NCBI GenBank assembly: GCA_902556905.1
Contig: CACDYK010000005.1
Location: 16,919 to 80,918, forward strand
Length of the DNA: 64,000 nucleotides
Source of the DNA: an uncultured Pelagibacteraceae bacterium
GTDB lineage: Bacteria > Pseudomonadota > Alphaproteobacteria > Pelagibacterales > Pelagibacteraceae
Direction: 5' to 3'
A program made the translations under genes and the position numbers. The notes below the pieces were generated by a model. That model saw nothing but the letters and a program-made list of their open reading frames with translations. It had not been told where the DNA came from and searched no databases. Every line of letters starts with the position of its first letter. Position 1 is the stretch's first letter. Below, piece by piece: positions 21,463 to 31,590 of the stretch.

Positions 21463-22077
21463 TTGATAGAAGAAGGCATAATATTACTCCAAATTATATT
21501 CATAGATATTATCTTAGCAGCAGATAATGCTATTATAATTGGTTTAATAGCTGCTAACTTTGTTCCAAAATATAGAAAACAAATAATTTTATGGGGTGTC
21601 GCTGGCGCTCTCGTCTTTAAAGTTATTTTTGCAATATTTGCTACTTATCTTTTTGAATTTTATTTCATAAAAATCTTAGGAGGGCTGCTTCTAATTTGGA
21701 TTGTTAATGATCTTAGAAAAGATTTAGTCGAGATGAAAAATAAGGTAAAGGCTCCAACAAAAAAATCTAAAGCACCATCTTATATACATAGTGTCTATAA
21801 AGTATTATTTGCAGATATCACGATTAGTTTTGATAATGTAATTGGAGTAGTTGGTGCAGCCAAAGGTTATTTTGGTTTTATGATTTTTGGTCTTGTTTTA
21901 TCTGTTGTTTTGACTGGTGCTCTTGCAACCTATATGGCAAATTATATACAAAAGCATATCTGGATTGCTTATGTAGGGCTAATCTTTATTTTAATAGTTG
22001 GCTTACAATTAATAATTGGTGGATTAGTTGATTTAGAAATACTTAAAATCAATGAGGAGTTTATTAAATATTTTTAA
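21463..22077 (+). CDS. TerC-family integral membrane protein (probable TTG start)
   Basis: IIFIDIILAADNAIIIGLIAA and ADITISFDNVIGVVGAA paired acidic motifs. Confidence 0.87.
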   Translation: MIEEGIILLQIIFIDIILAADNAIIIGLIAANFVPKYRKQIILWGVAGALVFKVIFAIFATYLFEFYFIKILGGLLLIWIVNDLRKDLVEMKNKVKAPTKKSKAPSYIHSVYKVLFADITISFDNVIGVVGAAKGYFGFMIFGLVLSVVLTGALATYMANYIQKHIWIAYVGLIFILIVGLQLIIGGLVDLEILKINEEFIKYF

Positions 22078-22851
22078 TTAGTAAGAGTGTTTTTTTAATG
22101 GAAACTTTTTACTTCTCACATCTCTAGCATAGCTACTTACAGCTTTTTTCATCTCTTTTCTAATATTTGAATACTTTTTAACAAATCTAAAATCTATTGA
22201 GTTAAGACCTATTAAATCATCAAATACTAAAATTTGCCCATCACAATTATTTGATGCCCCTATACCTATAGTTGGAATATTTATTTTTTTGGTAACTAAT
22301 TTTGCTAAAGATGTTTCTACACATTCTAATACAATTGAAAAAACTCCCGCAGACTGCAATAATTGTGCATCTTTTAAAATTTTATTTCTTTCTGAAATTT
22401 TCTTACCTTTAAATTTAAATGTTTTATCTGTTTGAGGTAAAAGACCCAAATGTCCCATAACAGGAATTTTATTTTTAACTAACATCTTAATTATTTGTAA
22501 AATTTTTTTACCACCTTCTAATTTTACCGCATCAGATTTTGTTTCTGACATAATTTTTTTTGCATTATTTAAAGCCTCTTTCGGATTTCTGTATGTATTA
22601 TGAGGCATATCAACTACCATTAAACTTTTTTTGACACCCATCCTTACACTTTTAGAATGTTCTATCATTGCATCTAATCTTACTTCTCTAGTTGACTTAT
22701 AATTATATAAAACTGAACCAAGAGAGTCTCCTACAAGGATAACATCACAAAAATTATCCAAAATAGTTGCAATATTTTTTGAGTAAGCTGTTAAGCTTAC
22801 AATCTTAGATTTGTTTTTCTTATCAATTAATTCAAGAATTTTTTTTTTCAT
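22078..22851 (-). CDS. panB: 3-methyl-2-oxobutanoate hydroxymethyltransferase
   Basis: VILVGDSLGSVLYNYKST; MGHLGLLPQT; TIGIGASNNCDGQILVFDDLIGL. Confidence 0.92.
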   Translation of the reverse strand: MKKKILELIDKKNKSKIVSLTAYSKNIATILDNFCDVILVGDSLGSVLYNYKSTREVRLDAMIEHSKSVRMGVKKSLMVVDMPHNTYRNPKEALNNAKKIMSETKSDAVKLEGGKKILQIIKMLVKNKIPVMGHLGLLPQTDKTFKFKGKKISERNKILKDAQLLQSAGVFSIVLECVETSLAKLVTKKINIPTIGIGASNNCDGQILVFDDLIGLNSIDFRFVKKYSNIRKEMKKAVSSYARDVRSKKFPLKKHSY

Positions 22852-22855
22852 CGAC

Positions 22856-23275
22856 TTACCAAGAGCCGGTATTTTCCATTGAAGCCCATGGTTCTTTGGG
22901 TTCTAAATTCCCTTCTTGAAGAATTTCTATTGAAATTTTGTCTGGAGATCTAACAAATGCCATATGTCCATCACGTGGCGGTCTATTAATAGTATAGCCC
23001 ATATCCATTAATCTTTGACAAGTTTCATAAATATTATCCACTCTATAAGCTAGATGGCCAAAATTTCTTGAACCTTCACCAAGCTCATCACCATCCCAAT
23101 TATATGTTAATTCAATTTCTGCTTTTTCATCATTTGGGGCAGCAAGAAAAATTAGAGTAAATCTACCCTTTTCATATTCCATACGTCTTGTTTCTTTTAA
23201 ACCCAACCCTTCACAAAAAAACCGTAATGAATCTTCGACATTTTTAATTCTGATCATTGTGTGTAAATATTTCAT
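22856..23275 (-). CDS. gloA: Lactoylglutathione lyase / VOC-family glyoxalase I
   Basis: LHTMIRIKNVEDSLRFFCEGLGLKETRR; ELTYNWDGDELGEGSRNFGHLAYRVDNIY. Confidence 0.87.
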   Translation of the reverse strand: MKYLHTMIRIKNVEDSLRFFCEGLGLKETRRMEYEKGRFTLIFLAAPNDEKAEIELTYNWDGDELGEGSRNFGHLAYRVDNIYETCQRLMDMGYTINRPPRDGHMAFVRSPDKISIEILQEGNLEPKEPWASMENTGSW

Positions 23276-23298
23276 ATAAATAATTTATAGTTACAAAA

Positions 23299-24861
23299 CT
23301 ATTCTAATTCAATAGTGCTTGGTGGTTTTGAGGTAACATCATAAACAACTCTATTAATACCTCTTATGCTATTCACTATTTGATTGGAAATTGTTTCCAT
23401 AAAAGGCTTTTTAAACTCATAAAAATCCGCAGTCATTCCATCTTCTGATGTAATTGCCCTTAACAAACATAAATATTCATAAGTACGGTTATCACCCATA
23501 ACACCTACAGTTTTTACAGGTAGTAAAGCAGCATAAGCCTGCCAAATCTTATGATATAAACCATGATCCTTTAAAGCTTGAATAAAATAATAATCAGCTT
23601 CTTTAAGTATTTTTATTTTATCATCAGTAATTAAGCCTGGCATTCTAATTGCCAAACCAGGTCCTGGAAAAGGATGTCTTGAAATAATATCTTTACTTAA
23701 ATTTAATTCTAAGCCTAATTTTCTAACTTCATCTTTAAATAAAAACTTTAAAGGTTCTACAAGTTTTAATTTCATTTTTTTTGGAAGTCCACCAACATTA
23801 TGGTGGGATTTAATTTTAGATGTTTGACTTCCCGTTACAGATTTACTTTCAATTAAATCTGGGTAAAGAGTTCCTTGAGCTAAAAATTTTACATTTTTTA
23901 TTTTTTTTGCATATCTTTCAAATATTTTAATAAATAGATTGCCAATAATTTTTCTTTTTTTTTCAGGATCAGAAACATTTTGAAGTTTTTTTATAAATTC
24001 TCTTTCCGCATTTACATAAATTAAATTCATCTTTAATTGCTTCTTAAAAGTCTGCACAACCTGTACTTCTTCATTTTTTCTCAAAAGACCAGTGTTAACA
24101 AAAATACAATACAATTTTTTTCCAATAGCCTTATTTAGTAATTGAGCTACAACACTACTATCAACACCTCCAGATAAAGCACAGATAACTTTCTCTGAAC
24201 CAATTTGATCTTTGACTTCTTTTATAAGTTGAATTTTTTGATTTTTGGAAGACCAGTTTCGTTTAATTTTACAAATCAAAAAAATAAAATTATTAATTAA
24301 TTTTTTACCATTTTCAGTATGAGTAACTTCTGGATGAAATTGTATGCCATAAAAATTTTTTTTTTTATTTTCAACGATAGCAAATTTTGAATTGGTACTT
24401 GAAGCAATTACTTTAAAGTTTTTTGGAAGTTTTGATACTTGATCGGCATGACTCATCCAAACTTTTTTAAATTTTTGTTTGTTAAAGAAATTTTTAATCA
24501 AAAGACTTTCATTTTTTTTATGTATATTTGCTAATCCAAATTCACGATGTTTAGATTGTTTTACTCTTCCTCCATTTAGCTTAGAAAGAATTTGATGACC
24601 AAAACAAATTCCTAGAATTGGAATACTTAAATTTATAATTTTTTTATCAAATGAATATTTGTTTATTTGATAAACATTTAGTGGACCACCTGATAAAATA
24701 ATTCCTTTAATTGTTTGATCGATATCCTTTAATTTAATTTTTTTATGACTTTTAATCTCAGAAAAAACTCCTAATTCTCTTATTCTTCTGGCAATTAATT
24801 GAGTAAATTGTGAACCAAAATCTATGATTAAGATTTTATCAAGATTTTGATCAAGACTCAT
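23299..24861 (-). CDS. guaA: GMP synthase (glutamine-hydrolysing)
   Basis: GICFGHQ amidotransferase motif; [19 protein letters not shown]-terminal [20 protein letters not shown]. Confidence 0.96.
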   Translation of the reverse strand: MSLDQNLDKILIIDFGSQFTQLIARRIRELGVFSEIKSHKKIKLKDIDQTIKGIILSGGPLNVYQINKYSFDKKIINLSIPILGICFGHQILSKLNGGRVKQSKHREFGLANIHKKNESLLIKNFFNKQKFKKVWMSHADQVSKLPKNFKVIASSTNSKFAIVENKKKNFYGIQFHPEVTHTENGKKLINNFIFLICKIKRNWSSKNQKIQLIKEVKDQIGSEKVICALSGGVDSSVVAQLLNKAIGKKLYCIFVNTGLLRKNEEVQVVQTFKKQLKMNLIYVNAEREFIKKLQNVSDPEKKRKIIGNLFIKIFERYAKKIKNVKFLAQGTLYPDLIESKSVTGSQTSKIKSHHNVGGLPKKMKLKLVEPLKFLFKDEVRKLGLELNLSKDIISRHPFPGPGLAIRMPGLITDDKIKILKEADYYFIQALKDHGLYHKIWQAYAALLPVKTVGVMGDNRTYEYLCLLRAITSEDGMTADFYEFKKPFMETISNQIVNSIRGINRVVYDVTSKPPSTIELE

Positions 24862-25288
24862 TTTCTGGTTCTATATTTTTAAGAGACTTTTGAATTTCAT
24901 CATTTTCATTACATAGTTTTTCACAAACTTTTATAAATGTTTGAGAAAGATCTTTAACTTTTGAGTAATTTGATTTCTTTAAAGCTATTTTCATCAGCAT
25001 TAAAATAACTTCCTCATTATTTGGTTCTATCAATAATGCTGTATCCAAATTATATTCTTCTTTTCTCTGATTTTCTTCATGGTTGTAAATTTTTGCTAAG
25101 TATAGGTAAGATTTAGCGTCTTTTGGGTTAAATACTATATTTCGTTCTAACAAAAATCTTGCATCATCATATTCTTTGACTTCATACATTTTTATTGCCT
25201 CTTTAAAAAAATTTTCATTACCTAATGCAGTGGTTGCACCAAGCATTGAAAAATATATTAAGGTAATTAATTTAAAAATTTTATTCAT
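24851..25288 (-). CDS. Small secreted TPR-like protein between guaB and guaA
   Basis: Signal peptide plus [46 protein letters not shown]. Confidence 0.65.
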   Translation of the reverse strand: MNKIFKLITLIYFSMLGATTALGNENFFKEAIKMYEVKEYDDARFLLERNIVFNPKDAKSYLYLAKIYNHEENQRKEEYNLDTALLIEPNNEEVILMLMKIALKKSNYSKVKDLSQTFIKVCEKLCNENDEIQKSLKNIEPENES

Positions 25289-26364
25289 TAATATTTACTA
25301 TCATTCTTAATAACATCTACATTGTGAACCATACTTTCAAAAAATCCTGCTTTAGTAATCTTCACAAAATTTGGTTTTATTCTAAGTTTTGTTATATTTT
25401 TTGAACCAAGGTAGCCCATAGATGATCTTAATCCTCCAATTAATTTATAAATAATACTTCTAACATCCCCTTTGTATTTTGCAAAACCTTCTACACCCTC
25501 TGGAACATATTTTGATGTATCTTTTTGTTTAACTTGAAAATATCTATCCGCCGACCCTTTATTCATTGCTCCTACAGAACCCATGCCTCTAAAACTTTTA
25601 AACAATTTTCCATTTTTCTTTATTAATTTTCCTGGTGCCTCATCAGTACCAGCAAATAAAGACCCTATCATTACAGCATCAGCTCCAGCAGCAAATGCTT
25701 TTGCCAGATCTCCTGAATATTTAATTCCACCATCAGAAATAATTTTTACATTTTTATTTTTAAGTCCATTTCTAACAGATAGTATTGCACTTAACTGTGG
25801 AACACCAATTCCTGCAACTAATCTTGTAGTACAAATAGATCCAGGGCCGATTCCAACTTTAACAATATCTACACCTAATTTAATCAAAAATTTGGCTGCT
25901 TCTGGTGTAGCAATATTTCCAGCACATAAAGCAATTTTATTATTTTTAAACTTTTTTATAAATTTAATTATTTCTCCAACTTTTTTGGTATGACCATGGG
26001 CAGTGTCGACCACTATTAAATCAACACCTTCTTTTATTATAGCTTTTGCTCTATCAAATTCATTAGGTCCTGCTCCAACAGCTGCTCCCACTATTAATTT
26101 TTGTTTCTTTACTTTTTTAATCTCTAAAATTTGTTTTTTTATATCTAAATTTCTATGAATAACTCCAATTCCCCCTGCTTTTGCTATAGCAATTGCCATT
26201 TTGCTTTCTGTAACTGTATCCATTGCAGATGATAAAACTGGGACTTTAAGTTTTAAACTACTAGTTAGCTGAGTACTTGTATTGACCTCGGATGGTAGTA
26301 TTTCTGAATATTTTGGCGAAAGTGTTACGTCATCAAAGGTGAGTGCTTCTTTTATAGGAACCAT
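25288..26364 (-). CDS. guaB: IMP dehydrogenase lacking the CBS (Bateman) domain
   Basis: LTFDDVTLSPKYSEILPSEV; VGIGPGSICTTR catalytic Cys loop; only 358 aa. Confidence 0.92.
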   Translation of the reverse strand: MVPIKEALTFDDVTLSPKYSEILPSEVNTSTQLTSSLKLKVPVLSSAMDTVTESKMAIAIAKAGGIGVIHRNLDIKKQILEIKKVKKQKLIVGAAVGAGPNEFDRAKAIIKEGVDLIVVDTAHGHTKKVGEIIKFIKKFKNNKIALCAGNIATPEAAKFLIKLGVDIVKVGIGPGSICTTRLVAGIGVPQLSAILSVRNGLKNKNVKIISDGGIKYSGDLAKAFAAGADAVMIGSLFAGTDEAPGKLIKKNGKLFKSFRGMGSVGAMNKGSADRYFQVKQKDTSKYVPEGVEGFAKYKGDVRSIIYKLIGGLRSSMGYLGSKNITKLRIKPNFVKITKAGFFESMVHNVDVIKNDSKY

Positions 26365-26401
26365 AATCTTTTATATACGATTCATTTAAAAATTAAAGTC
26401 C

Positions 26402-27013
26402 CTATCTAAGTTTGTTACAAATTATAAAACTTTCTTTAGAATCTTTTCTGCTAGATTTTGGTTTAAAAACCTTAACTTCTTTAAAGTATTTTTTTCCTTC
26501 TGCGACTATTTCGTTAAATGATCCACCCATAAAAATCTTAGAAATAAAATAACCATTATTTTTTAATTGATCTTTTGCAAAAAGCATCGCTTCTTTGCAT
26601 AGCTCACCTGTTTGAATAGAATCTATATTCTTAATACCTGTCGTATTCACAGCCATATCCGACATAACAACATCTATTTTATCTTTTATATGTTTTTTAA
26701 TTTCATCTTGAATATTTTCTTCAGTAAAATCACCCTGAATTTGTACCGTATTACCAATAGGCTCCATTTCTTTTAAATCTATTGATACTAATCTTCCACT
26801 TTTTGCAGCTTTTGACGCATATTGAGACCAACTTCCTGGGGCCGCACCTATGTCTATTATTGAAATACCACCTTTAAATATTTTAAATTTATCGTCTATT
26901 TCAATTAATTTATAAGCAGATCTAGCTCTATACCCATCAACTTTTGATTGTCTAACGTAAGTGTCTCGTCTTTGTTTATTTAGCCAATTTTTTGAAATTT
27001 TATTTTTTTTCAA
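26402..27013 (-). CDS. rlmE: 23S rRNA 2'-O-methyltransferase, RlmE/FtsJ family
   Basis: YRARSAYKLIEIDDKF; IIDIGAAPGSWSQYA; VVMSDMAVNTTGI. Confidence 0.92.
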   Translation of the reverse strand: MKKNKISKNWLNKQRRDTYVRQSKVDGYRARSAYKLIEIDDKFKIFKGGISIIDIGAAPGSWSQYASKAAKSGRLVSIDLKEMEPIGNTVQIQGDFTEENIQDEIKKHIKDKIDVVMSDMAVNTTGIKNIDSIQTGELCKEAMLFAKDQLKNNGYFISKIFMGGSFNEIVAEGKKYFKEVKVFKPKSSRKDSKESFIICNKLR

Positions 27014-27925
27014 TTAATTATTAAACCTTAAGCTTTTACTGACAGTTTTTCCTTTAAGTGTTTTAATATCTATTGTGATTTCTTTATTTACTCTCATGTC
27101 TTTTTTATCTTTCCAAATACCTGCCGCCAAATGCATTATACCAATTTTATAATTAGGCAAATAAGGTTCAACAAAAGTAGAATTTTCTTCATCAAACTTT
27201 GGTAAAAGATTGCTTGTTATCCAATTACAATTAAGAGGTAGAAATTCAGTTTCAATTTCATCAATATAAACGGACATATTCATTGCTAACTGTTCAGAGC
27301 CAAAGATATCACCACCTTTTAAAGTTTGCTCTAAATTTTTCTGCCACGAATTCCATGAGATTGAATTTTTTTCTAAAGAAAAAACTCCAATATTTATATG
27401 AGGTGCAAATGCAAGTTTTCTAGCTTTTGAAAAACTAATTTTAGACTTCACAGCATGCTTAAAATTTTGAGATTTGATAATTGCTAACTTTCCAATTAGC
27501 CATTTAACTTTTGAAGTTATCTTGTAACCTGGTCCAATAGTTTGCGTTATTCCCAATTTACCATCATCACATGCTTTAAAGTATATTTCTACCGCTTTCC
27601 AATCGTTGACCCATGCATCACAATCAATCCATAAATATTTTTCATAACTTGGAAAATATTTTGGAATAAAAGCTCGTGAAACTTGACTTTTAAGCCATTC
27701 TCTTCCTTTTATTTTTCTATCTGGAACTTTTATATCCCATTTAGCCAGTTTTATTTCATCAACCTTTTTAGACAATTGTTCTTTTTGCTCATCAGTTAAA
27801 CCAGCATCTAAAATACAAATAGATACATCTTTGCTTTCTTTAAAGCTTTTGATTGAGTTAATTAATTCATCTAATAATGGAAAATAATTTGAGTCAGCTA
27901 AGGATATTATTGTATTTTTTTTCAT
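27014..27925 (-). CDS. GT8-like glycosyltransferase, paralog of the next gene
   Basis: IISLADSNYFPLLDELINSIKSF; YEKYLWIDCDAWVNDW (DxD-like); NIGVFSL. Confidence 0.72.
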   Translation of the reverse strand: MKKNTIISLADSNYFPLLDELINSIKSFKESKDVSICILDAGLTDEQKEQLSKKVDEIKLAKWDIKVPDRKIKGREWLKSQVSRAFIPKYFPSYEKYLWIDCDAWVNDWKAVEIYFKACDDGKLGITQTIGPGYKITSKVKWLIGKLAIIKSQNFKHAVKSKISFSKARKLAFAPHINIGVFSLEKNSISWNSWQKNLEQTLKGGDIFGSEQLAMNMSVYIDEIETEFLPLNCNWITSNLLPKFDEENSTFVEPYLPNYKIGIMHLAAGIWKDKKDMRVNKEITIDIKTLKGKTVSKSLRFNN

Positions 27926-27946
27926 AACTATAAAATAAGAATTTTT

Positions 27947-28849
27947 TTATTCATTATTAAACCTTAGATTTTTTTCTATTATTTTTCCATCTAAGCATTC
28001 TATTTTACTCAGAATATTTTTATTATTTCTTATTTGATCATTGTGTTTCCCTGCAAAATGAATGATGCCAATTTCGTGATTAGGCAAATATGGTTCAACA
28101 AATGTTTTCTTATCTTCATCATATTTCATTCCACCTATATGTGTCCAATTACAATAAGCTGGTAATATCTCTACAGGTAAATTGTCATAATAAATTGTAA
28201 TATTTAGTGCTATTTGATCTGATCCCCAAACTTTTCCTGATTTTAATGACTCCTCTAAATTTTTTCTCCATACTTTCCAATGAGGTGCATTAGATGTTAA
28301 AGAAAATACACCAGCATTTAAATGTGGCTTTAAAGCAACCTCTCTAGCTATTTTTTCTGAAAAACCAGATGACTTAGCATGTTTATAATTTTGTGATTTT
28401 ATTCTTGCAAAACTTCCTAAAAGCCAATCTACTTTTGTTCCCCCATAAGCTCTGTCAGCATTAGTGGAAATACATAATTTGTTATTCTCACAACCTTTAA
28501 AATATAATTCTACTGCTTCCCATGAATTCACCCAAGCATCTGCATCAATCCATAAATACTTTTCATAATTTGGAAAATATTCAGTAAGAAAAGCTCTTGT
28601 TATTAAACTTTTAAGCCATTTTTTTCCCATAATCTTAAATTGACTTATTTTGATATCCCATTCAGATGATTTTATTTCATCAACTTTTGACACTAATAGT
28701 TTTTTTTGTTCCTCTGTTAGTCCGCCATCTAAAATACAAATCGCAGTATTTTCACTTTGTTTAAATCTTTTTATTGAATCTACTAGCTCATTCAATAACT
28801 CAAAATAATTAGCATCAGCTAGAGAGATGATTACATTTTTTTTAATCAC
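27947..28849 (-). CDS. GT8-like glycosyltransferase, paralog of the previous gene
   Basis: IISLADANYFELLNELVDSIKRF; YEKYLWIDADAWVNSW; LNAGVFSL; similar to 27014..27925 throughout. Confidence 0.72.
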   Translation of the reverse strand: MIKKNVIISLADANYFELLNELVDSIKRFKQSENTAICILDGGLTEEQKKLLVSKVDEIKSSEWDIKISQFKIMGKKWLKSLITRAFLTEYFPNYEKYLWIDADAWVNSWEAVELYFKGCENNKLCISTNADRAYGGTKVDWLLGSFARIKSQNYKHAKSSGFSEKIAREVALKPHLNAGVFSLTSNAPHWKVWRKNLEESLKSGKVWGSDQIALNITIYYDNLPVEILPAYCNWTHIGGMKYDEDKKTFVEPYLPNHEIGIIHFAGKHNDQIRNNKNILSKIECLDGKIIEKNLRFNNE

Positions 28850-29649
28850 AGCACATCTTCTAAATCGTCATCATCAGCTATGTTGCTGTCTGCATGCTGT
28901 TTCTTAAATCTTTGATAATGAAGAAAACTAATAGGTAATATTAATAGGTAAATAATTGAACTAATTGCTATAACATTAAAAGGATAAACTAGTAATAGTC
29001 CAAAAAATAAAATTATTCCAAACAATAAAAAAATTGTTGTTTTTCTTTGAATAACAATCTTTTTAAAAGAGTAGCTTGGAAATTTACTAATTAACAAAAA
29101 AGAAGTGATTACAAAAAATATTGGTACAATAATATCATAATTTAGTTTGATATAATCAAAATCAGTCAAACTTATGATAAGTGGTGTCAAAACTAAAATT
29201 CCCCCAGCTGGAGAAGGAACACCTTCAAAAAAATTATCCCTCCAGGAAGGCTCTTGATTAGAATTTACATTAAATCTTGCTAGTCTTAAAGCTACACAAA
29301 TTACAAAAATTAAACATACTAACCATCCAAATCTACCTAAGGTATTTAGCTTCCAAAAGTACATAATAAATGCTGGGGCCACACCAAAACTTATCATGTC
29401 TGTCAAAGAATCTAATTCTTTTCCTACTTTGGATGTTCCTTTTATTAATCGTGCAATTCTACCGTCTAAACCATCAATTAATGCTGCAAAAATTATTGCT
29501 ATAATTGCAAATTCAAATTTTCCATCTAATGCAAACCTAATTGATGTTAATCCAATACAAACACCTATTAAAGTCAACATATTGGGTAAAATTACTCTAG
29601 CATTTTTTTTATCTGCTATAATTTTTAAATTATTTTTGGGTTGTTCCAT
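28846..29649 (-). CDS. pssA: CDP-diacylglycerol--serine O-phosphatidyltransferase
   Basis: CDP-alcohol phosphotransferase motif DGLDGRIARLIKGTSKVGKELDSLTDMISFGVAPA. Confidence 0.93.
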   Translation of the reverse strand: MEQPKNNLKIIADKKNARVILPNMLTLIGVCIGLTSIRFALDGKFEFAIIAIIFAALIDGLDGRIARLIKGTSKVGKELDSLTDMISFGVAPAFIMYFWKLNTLGRFGWLVCLIFVICVALRLARFNVNSNQEPSWRDNFFEGVPSPAGGILVLTPLIISLTDFDYIKLNYDIIVPIFFVITSFLLISKFPSYSFKKIVIQRKTTIFLLFGIILFFGLLLVYPFNVIAISSIIYLLILPISFLHYQRFKKQHADSNIADDDDLEDVL

Positions 29650-29651
29650 CT

Positions 29652-30299
29652 TTATTTTTTAGCCAATAAGGTCTCACCAGAAATTGTTTTTTGTCCAACC
29701 TTCACTAACGGTTCATAATTTTCATAATATACATCTGCACGACTTCCAAATCTAATCATACCAATTCTATCACCTTGATTAAGATCTTGCCCATTATCTG
29801 TTTCACAAACAATTCTTCTTGCTATTAATCCAGCTATTTGAACTACTATTATATCATTTCCACTTTTATCTTTTATTTTATAGTAGTTTCTTTCATTATC
29901 TTCACTTGCCTTGTCTAAGGATGCATTAAAAAATTTTCCAGGTTTATATAAAATATCTTCTACTTTTCCTGAGCAAGGTGTTCTATTTACATGACAGTCA
30001 AAAACATTCATGAATATACTTATTTTTTTAAATTTTTTATTTTCAAGACCTACTTCTTTTGGACCATCAACCTCTTCAACTTTTATTACTTCGCCATCTG
30101 CAGGACTTACTAAATAATTATCATCCTCAATTATAACTCTTTCAGGGTCCCTAAAAAAATAATAAACCCAAACAGTTAAAAGCAGACCAATGGCTCCTAG
30201 AAAGCCACTAAAAAATAAAAGAATAATTGTTACAAACCCTGCAATGACTAAAAATTTGTATCCTTCAGTATGTATCTTTGGAAATATCTTGGTAAACAT
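29652..30299 (-). CDS. psd: Phosphatidylserine decarboxylase (short type)
   Basis: YYFFRDPERVIIEDDNYLVSPADGEV; RIGMIRFGSRADVYY (LGST-like processing region). Confidence 0.92.
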   Translation of the reverse strand: MFTKIFPKIHTEGYKFLVIAGFVTIILLFFSGFLGAIGLLLTVWVYYFFRDPERVIIEDDNYLVSPADGEVIKVEEVDGPKEVGLENKKFKKISIFMNVFDCHVNRTPCSGKVEDILYKPGKFFNASLDKASEDNERNYYKIKDKSGNDIIVVQIAGLIARRIVCETDNGQDLNQGDRIGMIRFGSRADVYYENYEPLVKVGQKTISGETLLAKK

Positions 30300-30375
30300 A
30301 TTCTTCTATTTGCTAATTTTTGATTAATATGTATATAAACCAATCAAATTCAATTAATAAGATAAATTTATTTTA

Positions 30376-31590
30376 ATGAGTAAAATCAAGGTAAATAACC
30401 CTATCGTAGAGCTAGATGGGGATGAAATGACCCGTATTATATGGGAGTTCATCAAAAATAAGCTAATACTGCCTTATCTAGATCTTGGTATTGAATATTA
30501 TGACCTTGGAATGAAAAGTCGAGATAATACATACGATCAAATCACAATAGACTCCGCAAATGCTATAAAAAAAATTGGCGTTGGAGTTAAATGTGCAACG
30601 ATTACTCCTGATGAAGCTCGTGTTGAAGAATTTGATTTAAAAAAAATGTGGAGATCTCCAAATGGAACTATAAGAAATATCATAGGTGGTACAGTTTTTA
30701 GAGAGCCTATTATATGTAAAAATATCCCAAAACTTGTTCCTTCTTGGACTGATCCGGTAATTATTGGAAGACATGCTTTTGGAGATCAGTATAGAGCAAC
30801 AGATTTTAAAGTACCTGGAAAAGGTAAAATGGAAGTTAAATGGACATCTGAAGATGGAAAAGATGAAATAAAATATGAAGTATTTAATTTTACAGGCCCT
30901 GGTGTTGCACTTTCAATGTACAACTTAGATAAATCAATTGAGGATTTTGCAAGATCTTGTTTCAGTTATGGGTTAATAAAAAAATGGCCAGTTTATATGT
31001 CCACTAAAAATACAATTTTAAAACAATACGATGGTAGATTTAAGGACATATTTCAAGAGATTTTTGAAAAAGAATATAAAGTAGATTTTGAAAAAAATAA
31101 TTTAACTTATGAACATAGATTGATTGATGATATGGTTGCTTGTGCAATGAAATGGAGTGGTAAATATATTTGGGCATGTAAAAATTACGATGGAGATGTT
31201 CAATCTGATACAATGGCACAAGGTTATGGTTCCTTAGGATTAATGACTAGTACATTGTTAACACCAGATGGAAAGGTAATGGAAGCTGAAGCTGCTCATG
31301 GAACAGTTACTAGACACTTTAGAATGCACCAGCAAGGCAAAGAAACCTCAACAAACCCTATTGCATCTATTTTTGCTTGGACAAGAGGGTTGGCTCATAG
31401 AGGAAAACTCGATAATAATGATGAGCTAATTAAATTTGCACAAACTATTGAGAAAGTTTGTATTGACTGCGTTGAAAATGGTGCGATGACAAAAGATTTA
31501 GCAATTCTTATTGGTCCATCAAGCAAATATTTAACTACTAATCAATTCTTAGATGAAATTGATGGTAATCTTAAAAAGAAATTAAATTAA
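30376..31590 (+). CDS. icd: NADP-dependent isocitrate dehydrogenase
   Basis: [45 protein letters not shown]. Confidence 0.95.
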   Translation: MSKIKVNNPIVELDGDEMTRIIWEFIKNKLILPYLDLGIEYYDLGMKSRDNTYDQITIDSANAIKKIGVGVKCATITPDEARVEEFDLKKMWRSPNGTIRNIIGGTVFREPIICKNIPKLVPSWTDPVIIGRHAFGDQYRATDFKVPGKGKMEVKWTSEDGKDEIKYEVFNFTGPGVALSMYNLDKSIEDFARSCFSYGLIKKWPVYMSTKNTILKQYDGRFKDIFQEIFEKEYKVDFEKNNLTYEHRLIDDMVACAMKWSGKYIWACKNYDGDVQSDTMAQGYGSLGLMTSTLLTPDGKVMEAEAAHGTVTRHFRMHQQGKETSTNPIASIFAWTRGLAHRGKLDNNDELIKFAQTIEKVCIDCVENGAMTKDLAILIGPSSKYLTTNQFLDEIDGNLKKKLN

